64,000 bases of DNA, from positions 287,244-351,243 of the forward strand of contig NZ_LMHT01000022.1 of the NCBI RefSeq assembly GCF_001429025.1, given 5' to 3'. Source of the DNA: Phenylobacterium sp. Root700. GTDB taxonomy: Bacteria; Pseudomonadota; Alphaproteobacteria; Caulobacterales; Caulobacteraceae. Under the pieces are notes generated by a model, which did not search any database, was not told where the DNA came from, and saw nothing but the letters and a program-made list of their open reading frames with translations. The translations under genes and the position numbers were made by a program. This document shows, one piece after another, positions 17,332 through 24,672 of this stretch (positions are counted from its first letter, which is position 1; each line of letters opens with the position of its first letter).

Positions 17332-17432
17332 CGCCTGCCGCGCCGTCGCCTCAAGACGGAGCACGACACCCGTGATGATCACCGGCCCGCAGATCACCGC
17401 TGCCCCCGCCGACGGCGGCGGGCGCTAGCCCC

Positions 17433-17822
17433 ATGCGCTTTCGGGTTCAGAAGCTGATCCGCGACCGGCTGCCGGCGATCATGCGGGCCCAGGGGCTGGC
17501 GGTGTTCGACCGGCGGCTGGATGACGACGAGTTCGTCGCCGCCCTGAAGGACAAGCTGCTGGAGGAGGCGCGCGAGGTCCATGAGGCCGCCTCCCCGGCC
17601 GAACTGGCCGACGAACTCGCCGATGTGATGGAGGTGATCGCCGCCCTGGTGCAGGCCAGCGGCCTTCGCCCGGACGATATCGAGGCCCGGCGGCAGGCCA
17701 AACGGGCCGAGCGCGGCGGCTTCGACCAGCGCGTTTTCAACGCCGCCGTTGAAGCGCAGGACGGCCTGCCGGCCGCAGACTACTATCTGGCCAGGCCGAC
17801 GCAGTATCCTCGCGAGGACTGA
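17433..17822 (+). CDS. MazG-fold phosphoribosyl-ATP pyrophosphohydrolase-like protein
   Basis: A 129-residue all-alpha protein. KLIRDRLP at the start and the helix pair KLLEEAREVHEA and LADELADVMEVIAAL give the ExxE...ExxD metal-binding pattern of MazG-type nucleotide pyrophosphohydrolases. They cleave (d)NTPs or phosphoribosyl-ATP to monophosphates. Because it is not in a histidine operon, a house-cleaning NTPase role is more likely than hisE function. It follows cicA by about 100 bases, and a small unknown gene follows seven bases later. Confidence 0.8.
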   Translation: MRFRVQKLIRDRLPAIMRAQGLAVFDRRLDDDEFVAALKDKLLEEAREVHEAASPAELADELADVMEVIAALVQASGLRPDDIEARRQAKRAERGGFDQRVFNAAVEAQDGLPAADYYLARPTQYPRED

Positions 17823-17829
17823 GCAAGCG

Positions 17830-18090
17830 ATGAAGCACGCAGGCGAGCAGGCGCTGGACGAGTTGGAGACGCTGCTGGCGGCCCTGCGCCCGCTACCGGG
17901 CGTGATCGAAAAGAAGCGCGGCGTCTTCTATCGCAAGTCCAAGGCCTTCCTGCACTTCCATGAAGACCCCAAGGGCCTGTTCGCCGACCTGCGCGCGGCG
18001 GGCGGCGGCGACTTCGAGCGGTTCGACGTGACGCTCGAGGCCGATCGTCAGGCCCTGGTGGCCACGGTGGCGGACCGGCTCAAGGCCTAG
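17830..18090 (+). CDS. Small conserved-looking hypothetical protein
   Basis: An 86-residue protein, mixed charge and no membrane segment. I do not recognise it. It contains PLPGVIEKKRGVFYRKSKAF followed by LHFHEDPKGLFADLR, which reads like a compact alpha/beta domain of the sort seen in proteins that bind small ligands. The ATG at 17830 sits just after the MazG-like stop, so the two are probably cotranscribed. Its end overlaps the convergent Rossmann protein gene by 11 bases. Confidence 0.65.
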   Translation: MKHAGEQALDELETLLAALRPLPGVIEKKRGVFYRKSKAFLHFHEDPKGLFADLRAAGGGDFERFDVTLEADRQALVATVADRLKA

Positions 18091-18601
18091 CCGACCAGGG
18101 CGCCACCTGGCCGATGATGCTCAGGGGCCGGTCGGCGCGGACCGCCTCCAGCACCCCGGCCGAAATCTCGTCATTGGTCAGCCAGCGCGAACCGCCGGCC
18201 TCCAGTTTGAACCCCAGCACCACCTGACGGACCTCGCAGGCCGGGAGGCCCTCAGCGACCGCCGCGGCCCGCCCCAGCCGGTCAGGATGGGCGGGATCGG
18301 CCGTGGCGCTGCCCAGCACCTGAAACAGCCGTCCCTTGACCTGCGCGGCCAGCAGACGAGGCGCGGCGATCTTCAGGGTGTGGAACCAGGCCACCGCCAG
18401 ATCGATGGGGCCAGAACGCTCCACAGCCGCCGCCAGGGCCGCGTTGAAGGCTTCCGCGTCATGATAGTCGCAGTCGAAGCCGCCCGCCGTCTGCGACGCA
18501 TGCCGCGACAAAAGCGAAAGGCGCCCGCCATCGCCGGCGAGCGCCTCCACAAGTCCTGACAACATGCCGGTTCCGCCCACCACGAGGATGTGCGCCGGCA
18601 T
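18080..18601 (-). CDS. Short NAD(P)-binding Rossmann protein (SDR-like)
   Basis: A 173-residue product that begins with HILVVGGTGMLSGL, a glycine-rich dinucleotide loop of the extended/short-chain dehydrogenase class. The usual YxxxK catalytic pair is not present, so it may bind a nucleotide without being a classical dehydrogenase. A conserved-looking core, DLAVAWFHTLK and FQVLGSATADP, follows. It starts five bases after the clpP stop on the same strand and is therefore likely the last gene of a clpP transcript. Function unassigned. Confidence 0.68.
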   Translation of the reverse strand: MPAHILVVGGTGMLSGLVEALAGDGGRLSLLSRHASQTAGGFDCDYHDAEAFNAALAAAVERSGPIDLAVAWFHTLKIAAPRLLAAQVKGRLFQVLGSATADPAHPDRLGRAAAVAEGLPACEVRQVVLGFKLEAGGSRWLTNDEISAGVLEAVRADRPLSIIGQVAPWSARP

Positions 18602-18606
18602 CGGCC

Positions 18607-19221
18607 TTAGTCGTCCGAGCGCGTCTCATAGACGTGGTCGACGAGACCCCACTCCTTGGCCTCCTCGGCGGTCATGAAGGTGTCGCGGTCGAGCTTTTCC
18701 TCGACCTCTTCAAAGGTCCGGCCGGTGTGCTTGGCGTAGATTTCGTTCAGGCGGCGCTTGGTCTTGATGATGTCCTCGGCGTGGCGCTCGATGTCCGAGG
18801 CCTTGCCCGAGTAACCGCCCGACGGCTGGTGCACCATGATGCGGGCGTTGGGCAGCGAGATCCGCGAGCCCTTCGCGCCGGCCATCAGCAGGAACGAACC
18901 CATCGAGGCGGCCATGCCCATGCACAGCGTCACCACCGGCGACTTGATGTATTGCATGGTGTCGTAGATCGCGAGGCCCGACGTCACCACTCCACCGGGG
19001 GAGTTGATGTACATCTGGATCTCTTTCTTGGGGTTCTCGGCTTCGAGATAAAGCAGCTGGGCGCAGATCAACGCCGACATGCCGTCCTCGACCGGACCGT
19101 TCAGGAAAATCACCCGCTCCTTCAGGAGGCGGGAGAAAATATCGAAAGCGCGCTCGCCGCGGCTGGTTTGCTCCACGACCATGGGCACCAGGTTCAGCGC
19201 GGTGATCTGCGGGTCACGCAT
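18607..19221 (-). CDS. clpP: ClpP, proteolytic subunit of ClpXP/ClpAP
   Basis: A 204-residue serine protease. The catalytic triad is Ser106 (GMAASMGSF), His131 (MVHQPSGG) and Asp180 (LDRDTFM). The handle region and the oxyanion loop SPGGVV (74-79) are intact. The ATG at 19221 gives the short N-terminus [18 protein letters not shown] expected of the processed enzyme; the frame extends upstream to 19305 without a reason to use it. It assembles into a double heptamer in the cytoplasm. It follows tig on the same strand but the tig terminator lies between. Confidence 0.97.
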   Translation of the reverse strand: MRDPQITALNLVPMVVEQTSRGERAFDIFSRLLKERVIFLNGPVEDGMSALICAQLLYLEAENPKKEIQMYINSPGGVVTSGLAIYDTMQYIKSPVVTLCMGMAASMGSFLLMAGAKGSRISLPNARIMVHQPSGGYSGKASDIERHAEDIIKTKRRLNEIYAKHTGRTFEEVEEKLDRDTFMTAEEAKEWGLVDHVYETRSDD

Positions 19222-19321
19222 AGAAGAAAGCCTCTCTGGATGGGTCGACTCTGCGCGCAGAGCCGCGTTCCCCACCGATATCGCGTGGCGGAGGGGCCAA
19301 CGCAAGGTGACCGATAGTCCT

Positions 19322-19354
19322 AAAGAAAATCCCTCCCCGATTCGGGGAGGGATT
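19322..19354 (-). terminator. tig intrinsic terminator
   Basis: About 30 bases after the tig stop on the minus strand, AATCCCTCCCCGA pairs perfectly with TCGGGGAGGGATT and runs into TTTCTTT. This separates tig from clpP. Confidence 0.9.
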
Positions 19355-19383
19355 CTGATGGTGCGATCGACGTTTTGGGGCGC

Positions 19384-20748
19384 TTAGGCGCCGTAGCCGG
19401 CCGGCATGTCGTCTTCCTTGAGGAGCTCTTCCTTGGAGACTTTCTCGTCCGTCACCGTGGCCTTGTCGACGATCAGGTCGACGACCTTGTCTTCGAAGAT
19501 CGGGGCGCGCAGCTGGGCTTGCATGTTCGGGTTCTGACGGAACATGTCGAAGATCTGCTGGGCTTGCTGGCCGTAGCGCATGGCTTCGGCGCGCATGGCT
19601 TCCAGCAGTTCCTGCTCGGTGACCTGCACTTCGTTGGCGCGGCCGATCTCGGCCAGGACCAGGCCCAGACGCACGCGGCGCTCGGCGATCTTGCGGTACT
19701 CGGTCTGCAGCTGGTCGTCCGACTTCTCGGAATCTTCCGGCGGCAGGCCGCCACGGTCCTTGTCCTGCTGAACTTGCTGCCAGATGGCGGCGAATTCAGC
19801 TTCCACCATCTTCGGCGGCAGCGGGAAGTCGTGGCGCTCGTCCAGCACGTCCAGCAGGGCGCGCTTCAGCTTGAAGCGCGAGGCGCCGGCGTATTGCGAC
19901 TCCAGGTTCTGCTTCAGCAGTTCCTTCAGCTTCTCGAGGCTTTCGATGCCCAGGCGTTCGGCCATGGCGTCGTCGATCTTGGATTCGACCGGGGCGCGGA
20001 CTTCCTTCACCGTGGTGGTGAATTCGGCGTCCTTGCCGGCCAGGTTGGCGGCTTGGTAGTCGGCGGGGAAAGCCACCTTCACGATGACTTCGTCGCCGGC
20101 CTTGGCGCCGATCAGTTGTTCTTCAAAGCCCGGGATGAACTGGCCCGAACCGAGGACCAGCTCCGAATCGGTGGCCGTGCCGCCCTGGAAGGCTTCACCG
20201 TCGATGCGGCCCACGAAGTCGATCACGACCTGGTCGCCGTCCTTGGACTTCACCGACTTGCCGGTGCGCGGCTCGTAGGTGATGTTTTGCTTGCCCAGCT
20301 CTTCGACGGCCTCGTCGACTTCCTCGGCGGACGGCTCGTAGGTCGGGCGCGTCAGCGAGATCTTGGTCAGGTCGGTCGGCTCGAAGTCCGGCATGATCTC
20401 GACAGCGATCTCGTAGGAGAGATCGGCCTTGCCGTCGATCACCTGGGCGATATCGCCCTCGGGCTTCAGGTCGGGTTCGCCGGCGGGGCGCAGGTTGTTG
20501 TCCGCCAGCACCTTTTGGGTGGTCTCGGTGATGGTCTGCTCGACCACCTCGGCCATCAGCGCCTTGCCATGCAGGCGACGGACGTGCGCGGCCGGCACCT
20601 TGCCCGGACGGAAGCCCTTGATGTTGAGCTGCGGCATGATCTCGACGATCCGCGCCTCGAGCCGTTCGTTCAGATCCGCGACCGGGACGGTCACGCCGTA
20701 AACGCGGCTCAGGCCTTCGCCAGACTTTTCAACGATCTGCATCGACAT
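19384..20748 (-). CDS. tig: Trigger factor, ribosome-bound chaperone
   Basis: A 454-residue trigger factor. The ribosome-binding loop GFRPGK is at 45-50, the FKBP-like prolyl isomerase domain follows ([17 protein letters not shown]), and the long alpha-helical C-terminal arms contain the [12 protein letters not shown] segment. It binds ribosomal protein L23 and shields nascent chains. The position upstream of clpP on the same strand is the ancestral tig-clpP order of bacteria; here clpX is nearby but reversed. Length is slightly above the E. coli protein. Confidence 0.97.
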   Translation of the reverse strand: MSMQIVEKSGEGLSRVYGVTVPVADLNERLEARIVEIMPQLNIKGFRPGKVPAAHVRRLHGKALMAEVVEQTITETTQKVLADNNLRPAGEPDLKPEGDIAQVIDGKADLSYEIAVEIMPDFEPTDLTKISLTRPTYEPSAEEVDEAVEELGKQNITYEPRTGKSVKSKDGDQVVIDFVGRIDGEAFQGGTATDSELVLGSGQFIPGFEEQLIGAKAGDEVIVKVAFPADYQAANLAGKDAEFTTTVKEVRAPVESKIDDAMAERLGIESLEKLKELLKQNLESQYAGASRFKLKRALLDVLDERHDFPLPPKMVEAEFAAIWQQVQQDKDRGGLPPEDSEKSDDQLQTEYRKIAERRVRLGLVLAEIGRANEVQVTEQELLEAMRAEAMRYGQQAQQIFDMFRQNPNMQAQLRAPIFEDKVVDLIVDKATVTDEKVSKEELLKEDDMPAGYGA

Positions 20749-20945
20749 TCTCGAAATTCCGGAGTGCGGCGCGAACTCGCGCCAACAGATCCGCCCTAGG
20801 GGTGAAACGATGGTCGCCGCCGAACAAGCGGCGGCGAGCGGGCGCTCTTATGTCATTTCGCACGCGCCAGTCCAAGCCCAAAGACAGCGCTATCGGACGG
20901 CAAGGCGAGCAAGCAACCCGCGCGGGCCGTCGTCTGATTAGGGAT

Positions 20946-21030
20946 TGGTGCGGGCGAGAGGACTCGAACCTCCACGCCTTGCGGCGCTAGAACCTAAATC
21001 TAGTGCGTCTACCAGTTCCGCCACGCCCGC
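20946..21030 (-). tRNA. tRNA-Leu (anticodon UAG)
   Basis: On the minus strand the acceptor stem GCGGGCG/CGCCCGC closes a class II tRNA with a long variable arm (GCGCCGCAAGGCGT). The anticodon loop TTTAGGT gives UAG, and the T arm reads GGTTCGAGTCC. The 3' CCA is encoded. It decodes CUA and related leucine codons. Confidence 0.96.
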
Positions 21031-21183
21031 GTTCCGCCCCTGCCATCGGCGAACCGGCGGGCCGCGTCAAGCGTCATCGACCAGAAGGCGCGGCCACATT
21101 CTGGTTCCTGGTTAACGTACAATTCAGCCGGACGGCGGTGATCCTGCGTCTGGCGGGGCTGGTCCGTCGCGGGGTTGCTGGGC

Positions 21184-21750
21184 ATGGCGCAGGTCGTCGA
21201 CGTGAAATTGCGGTTGGCCGGGCCGCAGGACAGCGAGCGCATGCTGGCCTGGCGCAACCTGCCGGAGATCCGCCGGTGGATGTACACCGACCACGTCATT
21301 TCCCAGGCCGAGCATGAGCGCTGGTTCGCCGGCGCCCTGGCGAACCAGACCCGGCGCTACTGGATCATCGAGCTGGACGGAACGCCTGTCGGGCTAGCCA
21401 ACCTGGCCGATATCGACGTGGGCCAGCGCCGCGCGGCCTGGGCCTATTACCTCGCCGATCCGTCGGTGCGCGGGCGCGGGGTCGGAGCCTTCGTCGAGTA
21501 CTTCGTAATCGAGCACGTGTTCGGCGAACTGAACCTCGGCAAGCTCTGGTGCGAGGTGCTGGTCGAGAACGAGGCCGTCTGGAAAATGCACGAGGCCTTC
21601 GGCTTCCAGCGCGAGGCGCTGTTCCGCGAGCACGTCTGGAAGGACGGTGTTCCTTCCGACGTGGTCGGGCTGGGGCTTCTGGCCCGCGACTGGGCGGCGG
21701 TCCGCGAGGCCAGCCGCGAGCGGCTCAAGACCCGCGGCCTGCCCGTCTAG
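21184..21750 (+). CDS. flmH: GNAT N-acetyltransferase, PseH/FlmH-like
   Basis: A 188-residue GNAT protein. The run MLAWRNLPEIRRWMYTDHVI near the start, VRGRGVGAFVEYFV (acetyl-CoA loop RGRGVG) and KLWCEVLVENEAVWKMHEAF match PseH, which N-acetylates a UDP-amino-dideoxy-altrosamine in pseudaminic acid synthesis. In Caulobacter the equivalent, FlmH, supplies the sugar that FlmG attaches to flagellins. No other pseudaminic acid genes are in the window. Start ATG 21184 chosen over the TTG at 21175. A general GNAT role cannot be excluded. Confidence 0.75.
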   Translation: MAQVVDVKLRLAGPQDSERMLAWRNLPEIRRWMYTDHVISQAEHERWFAGALANQTRRYWIIELDGTPVGLANLADIDVGQRRAAWAYYLADPSVRGRGVGAFVEYFVIEHVFGELNLGKLWCEVLVENEAVWKMHEAFGFQREALFREHVWKDGVPSDVVGLGLLARDWAAVREASRERLKTRGLPV

Positions 21751-22373
21751 CCGCCCCTGGGACCGACAAGTTCCAGGGCCAGCGGGATCAACGACACCAC
21801 CAGCAGCACCGCCATGGCGATGTTGAAACCGCGTAGCACGGCGGGCTTGTCGAGGAAGCGGCGCAGGCCGACGCCAAAGCCTGTCCAACTCATCACGCAC
21901 GGCAGGTTGATCGCCACGAAGATCAGCGAGACCACCAGGATATTGGCGACATAGTGCTCGCGCGGCGCATAGGCGGTGACCGCGCCGAGCGCCATCGCCC
22001 ACGCCTTGGGGTTCACCCACTGGAAGGCGGCGGCCTGCAGGAAGGTCTGGGGCTTGCCCGCCCCGTTCCCCGCCGAGATCCCCTTCGCCGTGGCGATCTT
22101 CCAGGCCAGCCACAGCAGATAGGCCCCGCCCGCCACCGCCAGGATGTCGTGAAGTTCCGGATAGGCCGAGAACAGCCCGCCCAGTCCCAGGCCGACGGCC
22201 ACCACCAGGACGAAGAACCCGATGGTCACGCCCAGCAGGTGCGGCACAGTGGCCTTGAAGCCGAAGTTGGCGCCCGAGGCCATCAGCATGGCGTTGTTAG
22301 GCCCCGGCGTGATCGAGGACACGAAGGCGAACAGCGCCAACGCCGCCAGCAGTTCGGGAGTAAGGGAAGTCAT
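21747..22373 (-). CDS. LysE-family amino acid/metabolite exporter
   Basis: A 208-residue inner-membrane protein with about six helices. ITPGPNNAMLMASG after the first helix is the LysE/RhtB family signature, and WLAWKIATAKG sits in the expected loop. Members export basic, branched or hydroxy amino acids and related compounds; specificity cannot be read here. The ATG at 22373 is preceded by AAGGAA. Upstream on the same strand lie a strong hairpin terminator and a structured stretch with a short reading frame, which may regulate this gene. Its stop overlaps the flmH stop by four bases. Confidence 0.87.
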   Translation of the reverse strand: MTSLTPELLAALALFAFVSSITPGPNNAMLMASGANFGFKATVPHLLGVTIGFFVLVVAVGLGLGGLFSAYPELHDILAVAGGAYLLWLAWKIATAKGISAGNGAGKPQTFLQAAAFQWVNPKAWAMALGAVTAYAPREHYVANILVVSLIFVAINLPCVMSWTGFGVGLRRFLDKPAVLRGFNIAMAVLLVVSLIPLALELVGPRGG

Positions 22374-22421
22374 GGGAGGTTCCTTGAGGGTGCTCCTGGC
22401 GCAGGATTGGGGCCCTGAAAG

Positions 22422-22453
22422 CAAAAACCCCCTCCGTCGCCGGAAGGGGTTTT
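22422..22453 (-). terminator. Strong hairpin terminator or attenuator before lysE-type gene
   Basis: On the minus strand AAAACCCC pairs with GGGGTTTT and TCCG with CGGA around a four-base loop, ending in TTTTTGC. It is only 50 bases before the exporter start and about 175 bases after the NAD(P)HX repair gene, so it either ends that operon or acts as an attenuator. Confidence 0.8.
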
Positions 22454-22481
22454 CGAATGATCGTCAGGTTCGCTTGGAACC

Positions 22482-22583
22482 CTAGACCTCGACGCCCTCC
22501 CACACGCGCAGAACTGCCCGCCCGGCCGATACCGGGCGGCCAATAGCCTGAATGGCTGCTGCGCGTTGGAGGATCGAGATCAT
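22482..22583 (-). promoter_or_regulatory. Candidate structured leader with a 33-codon reading frame
   Basis: The frame starts with ATG at 22583 and stops at 22484; the same frame is open back to a GTG at 22625, two bases past the nnr stop. The peptide is rich in Ala, Val, Ile and Arg. The same DNA folds well: CTGCGCG (22559-22565) pairs with CGCGCAG (22505-22511), enclosing two inner hairpins, one of eight perfect pairs (22518-22539) and a small one (22545-22557). A stem GGTTC/GAACC follows the stop codon and then the terminator. This could be a leader peptide/attenuator or an unrecognised structured RNA; a chance fold in GC-rich DNA is possible. The ATG has no strong ribosome site. Confidence 0.4.
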
Positions 22584-22627
22584 GTTGAAATCGGCGTTAG
22601 CATGAGCCGCTAGGCTTGGCCACACGG

Positions 22628-24079
22628 CTAGAGATCGCGCCCCTCATAGAGCCGGCGCAGGATGCTGGGGGCGAGACCGGGCAAGTCCTCCGCCGTCAGG
22701 CCAGGACCGTGCAGGTCGGCGGCCTCGGCGTGAATCCAGGCCGCGGCGCAGGCGGCCTCGAAGCTCTCCATGCCCTGGGCGATCAACGACCCGATGAAGC
22801 CCGCCAGCACGTCGCCCGACCCCGCCGTCGCCAACCACGGCGAGCCGTTGACGTTGACGCAGACCCGGCCGTCGGGCGCGGCGATCACCGTGTCGCCACC
22901 CTTGAGCAGCACGATGGCGTCGGCCTGCTTCGCGGCCCGGCGCGCCGCGGTGATCCGTTCGGGGGAGTCCTTCAGCACGCCAGGGAACAGGCGCTCGAAC
23001 TCACCCGGATGCGGGGTCAACACGTCGTCGACGTCGAGCACCGAGAACAGCTCCTCAGGGTCGTCGCGGAAAACGGTGATGGCGTCGGCGTCGATCACCA
23101 GCGCCGCGCCGGTGCGCGCCAAGGCCAAGACATTGACCAAGGTGTTCTCGGTGACGCCGGCGGCCGGGCCGATGACGGCGGCGTCCACGTCGGCGGCCAG
23201 CTGCTCCAGCTCGGCCTCGGTGTCGAAGCCCTTCAGCATCACCGCTTCCAGGTGCCCGGCGTTCACCGACAGCGCTTCCGAAGGCGACAGCAAGGTCACC
23301 ACGCCGGCCCCCAGACGCAGACCCGAACGCGCCGCGAGCCGCGCCGCGCCGGTGTTCCAGGCCTCGCCCGACACCACCACCAGGCGGCCGCGCGCGTGCT
23401 TGTGGGACAGGGAGGTCGGCCAGGGGAAGCTGGAGAGCCAGAAGTCCGGCCCGTTCTCCACCAGATCGCCGAAGGTCTCGGCCAGCCCAATGTCAGCGAC
23501 GATCACCTCGCCGCACAGGCTATGGCCCGGCAGCAGCACGTGGGCTGGCTTCTTGGCGTGGAAGGTGATGGTCAGGCCGGCCTGGATCACCGGCCCCTGC
23601 GGCGCGCCGGTGTCGCCCGGCAGCCCGCTCGGAACATCCACGGCGATCACGGCCTGCGGCTGGTCGGCCAGGCGGGCGGCGATGGCCGCGGCCTCGCCAT
23701 TCATCGGTCGCGACAGACCAGCGCCGAACATCGCGTCGACAAACAGCCGCGCCTGCAGCGGAGCGTCGAAGGCGACAAGGCCGCCGTCCCAGCGGGCCGC
23801 CGCGGCCTTGGCGTCGTCGGTCTGCGGCGGAGCGAGCGCCCTCACCTCCACCGGCCAGCCGCGTTCCTTGAGCAGGCGGGCCACGACATAGCCGTCGCCG
23901 CCATTGTTGCCGGGGCCGCACAGAACAGCGACCGAGCGTTGGGAGAAACGTTCGACGATGGCCTCAACCACCGCCGCGCCGGCCCGCTCCATCAGTTCGG
24001 CGCCGGGCGTGCCGGCGGCGATGGCGGCCCGATCGGCGGCGGCGATCTCAGCGACCGTGTGAATCCTGCGCGCGGGCAC
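22628..24079 (-). CDS. nnr: Bifunctional NAD(P)H-hydrate epimerase / ADP-dependent dehydratase
   Basis: A 483-residue fusion of the two halves of the NAD(P)HX repair system. The N-terminal epimerase domain (YjeF_N) has the loop CGPGNNGGDGY (54-64). The C-terminal dehydratase is ribokinase-like with TAGSGDVLAGFIGS (418-431), Asp423 being the likely base. It turns hydrated, inactive NADH or NADPH back to the normal form using ADP. Translation begins at a GTG (24079). It follows the histidine phosphatase gene by about 20 bases and is the last gene of a three-gene unit. Confidence 0.93.
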   Translation of the reverse strand: MPARRIHTVAEIAAADRAAIAAGTPGAELMERAGAAVVEAIVERFSQRSVAVLCGPGNNGGDGYVVARLLKERGWPVEVRALAPPQTDDAKAAAARWDGGLVAFDAPLQARLFVDAMFGAGLSRPMNGEAAAIAARLADQPQAVIAVDVPSGLPGDTGAPQGPVIQAGLTITFHAKKPAHVLLPGHSLCGEVIVADIGLAETFGDLVENGPDFWLSSFPWPTSLSHKHARGRLVVVSGEAWNTGAARLAARSGLRLGAGVVTLLSPSEALSVNAGHLEAVMLKGFDTEAELEQLAADVDAAVIGPAAGVTENTLVNVLALARTGAALVIDADAITVFRDDPEELFSVLDVDDVLTPHPGEFERLFPGVLKDSPERITAARRAAKQADAIVLLKGGDTVIAAPDGRVCVNVNGSPWLATAGSGDVLAGFIGSLIAQGMESFEAACAAAWIHAEAADLHGPGLTAEDLPGLAPSILRRLYEGRDL

Positions 24080-24098
24080 GGCCGCTCCTGTGGCTAGT

Positions 24099-24668
24099 CT
24101 AAAGAACGCCGCTCGAGGCTTCGCGCCCCCGTTCCACCAGGATCAAGTCGTCGCCGCCGGTCTCCAGGGTGGAGATCGAGGCGTGATCCGGGCGGAAGAC
24201 CAGAACGCGCTCGTCGCCATCCAGATGCGACATGACCGCGTTGATCGCCACATAATGCGAGAAGACGGCGGCGCCACCCCGCGCATGCAGGGCTTTCACG
24301 ATCTCTCCGCGCCAGGCTTCGTAGTCCAAGTCGCCCTCGACGTCCTTCCACTTGCCTTGGAACACGCCGCGCAGCCAGGCCGGGCGGTCCTGCGCGCTCA
24401 GGCCGGCCGGCGTCGGGATTTCCCCCACGGCGGGGTCGATCTCCAGATCGACGCCGAGCGCCTGCGCGGTCGGCATTGCGGTTTCCCGGCAGCGCCGCAG
24501 CGGAGAACTGACCACCCGCTTGGGACGGTCAGCTTCCGGCAACGACATCAGATAGTCCCGCGCCGCATCGGCCTGCGCCTTGCCGGCGTCGTCCAGGCCG
24601 GGGTCCTCGTCGGCCTCGCCCCAGGTGGCGGCCGGCTTGCCGTGGCGGATCAGGTAAAGTCGGGACAT
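24099..24668 (-). CDS. Histidine phosphatase family protein
   Basis: A 189-residue member of the phosphoglycerate-mutase-like superfamily. The catalytic motif LIRHGKPA places His9 as the phosphorylated residue; Arg motifs (SSPLRRCRET) and a second His in VFSHYVAIN complete the site. Such proteins dephosphorylate sugars, nucleotides or proteins (SixA, CobC, GpmB relatives); nothing identifies the substrate. The ATG at 24668 is four bases past the stop of the thiolase-like gene, so they are translated from one mRNA. Confidence 0.85.
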   Translation of the reverse strand: MSRLYLIRHGKPAATWGEADEDPGLDDAGKAQADAARDYLMSLPEADRPKRVVSSPLRRCRETAMPTAQALGVDLEIDPAVGEIPTPAGLSAQDRPAWLRGVFQGKWKDVEGDLDYEAWRGEIVKALHARGGAAVFSHYVAINAVMSHLDGDERVLVFRPDHASISTLETGGDDLILVERGREASSGVL

Positions 24669-24672
24669 CAAA

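Noticed and set aside
22482-22627. Guanidine-I (ykkC) riboswitch
   Set aside because: CTAGGGTTCC and ACGGAGGG are present, but the conserved CCGAGAG core and correct order and spacing are not; kept only as an unclassified structured leader.
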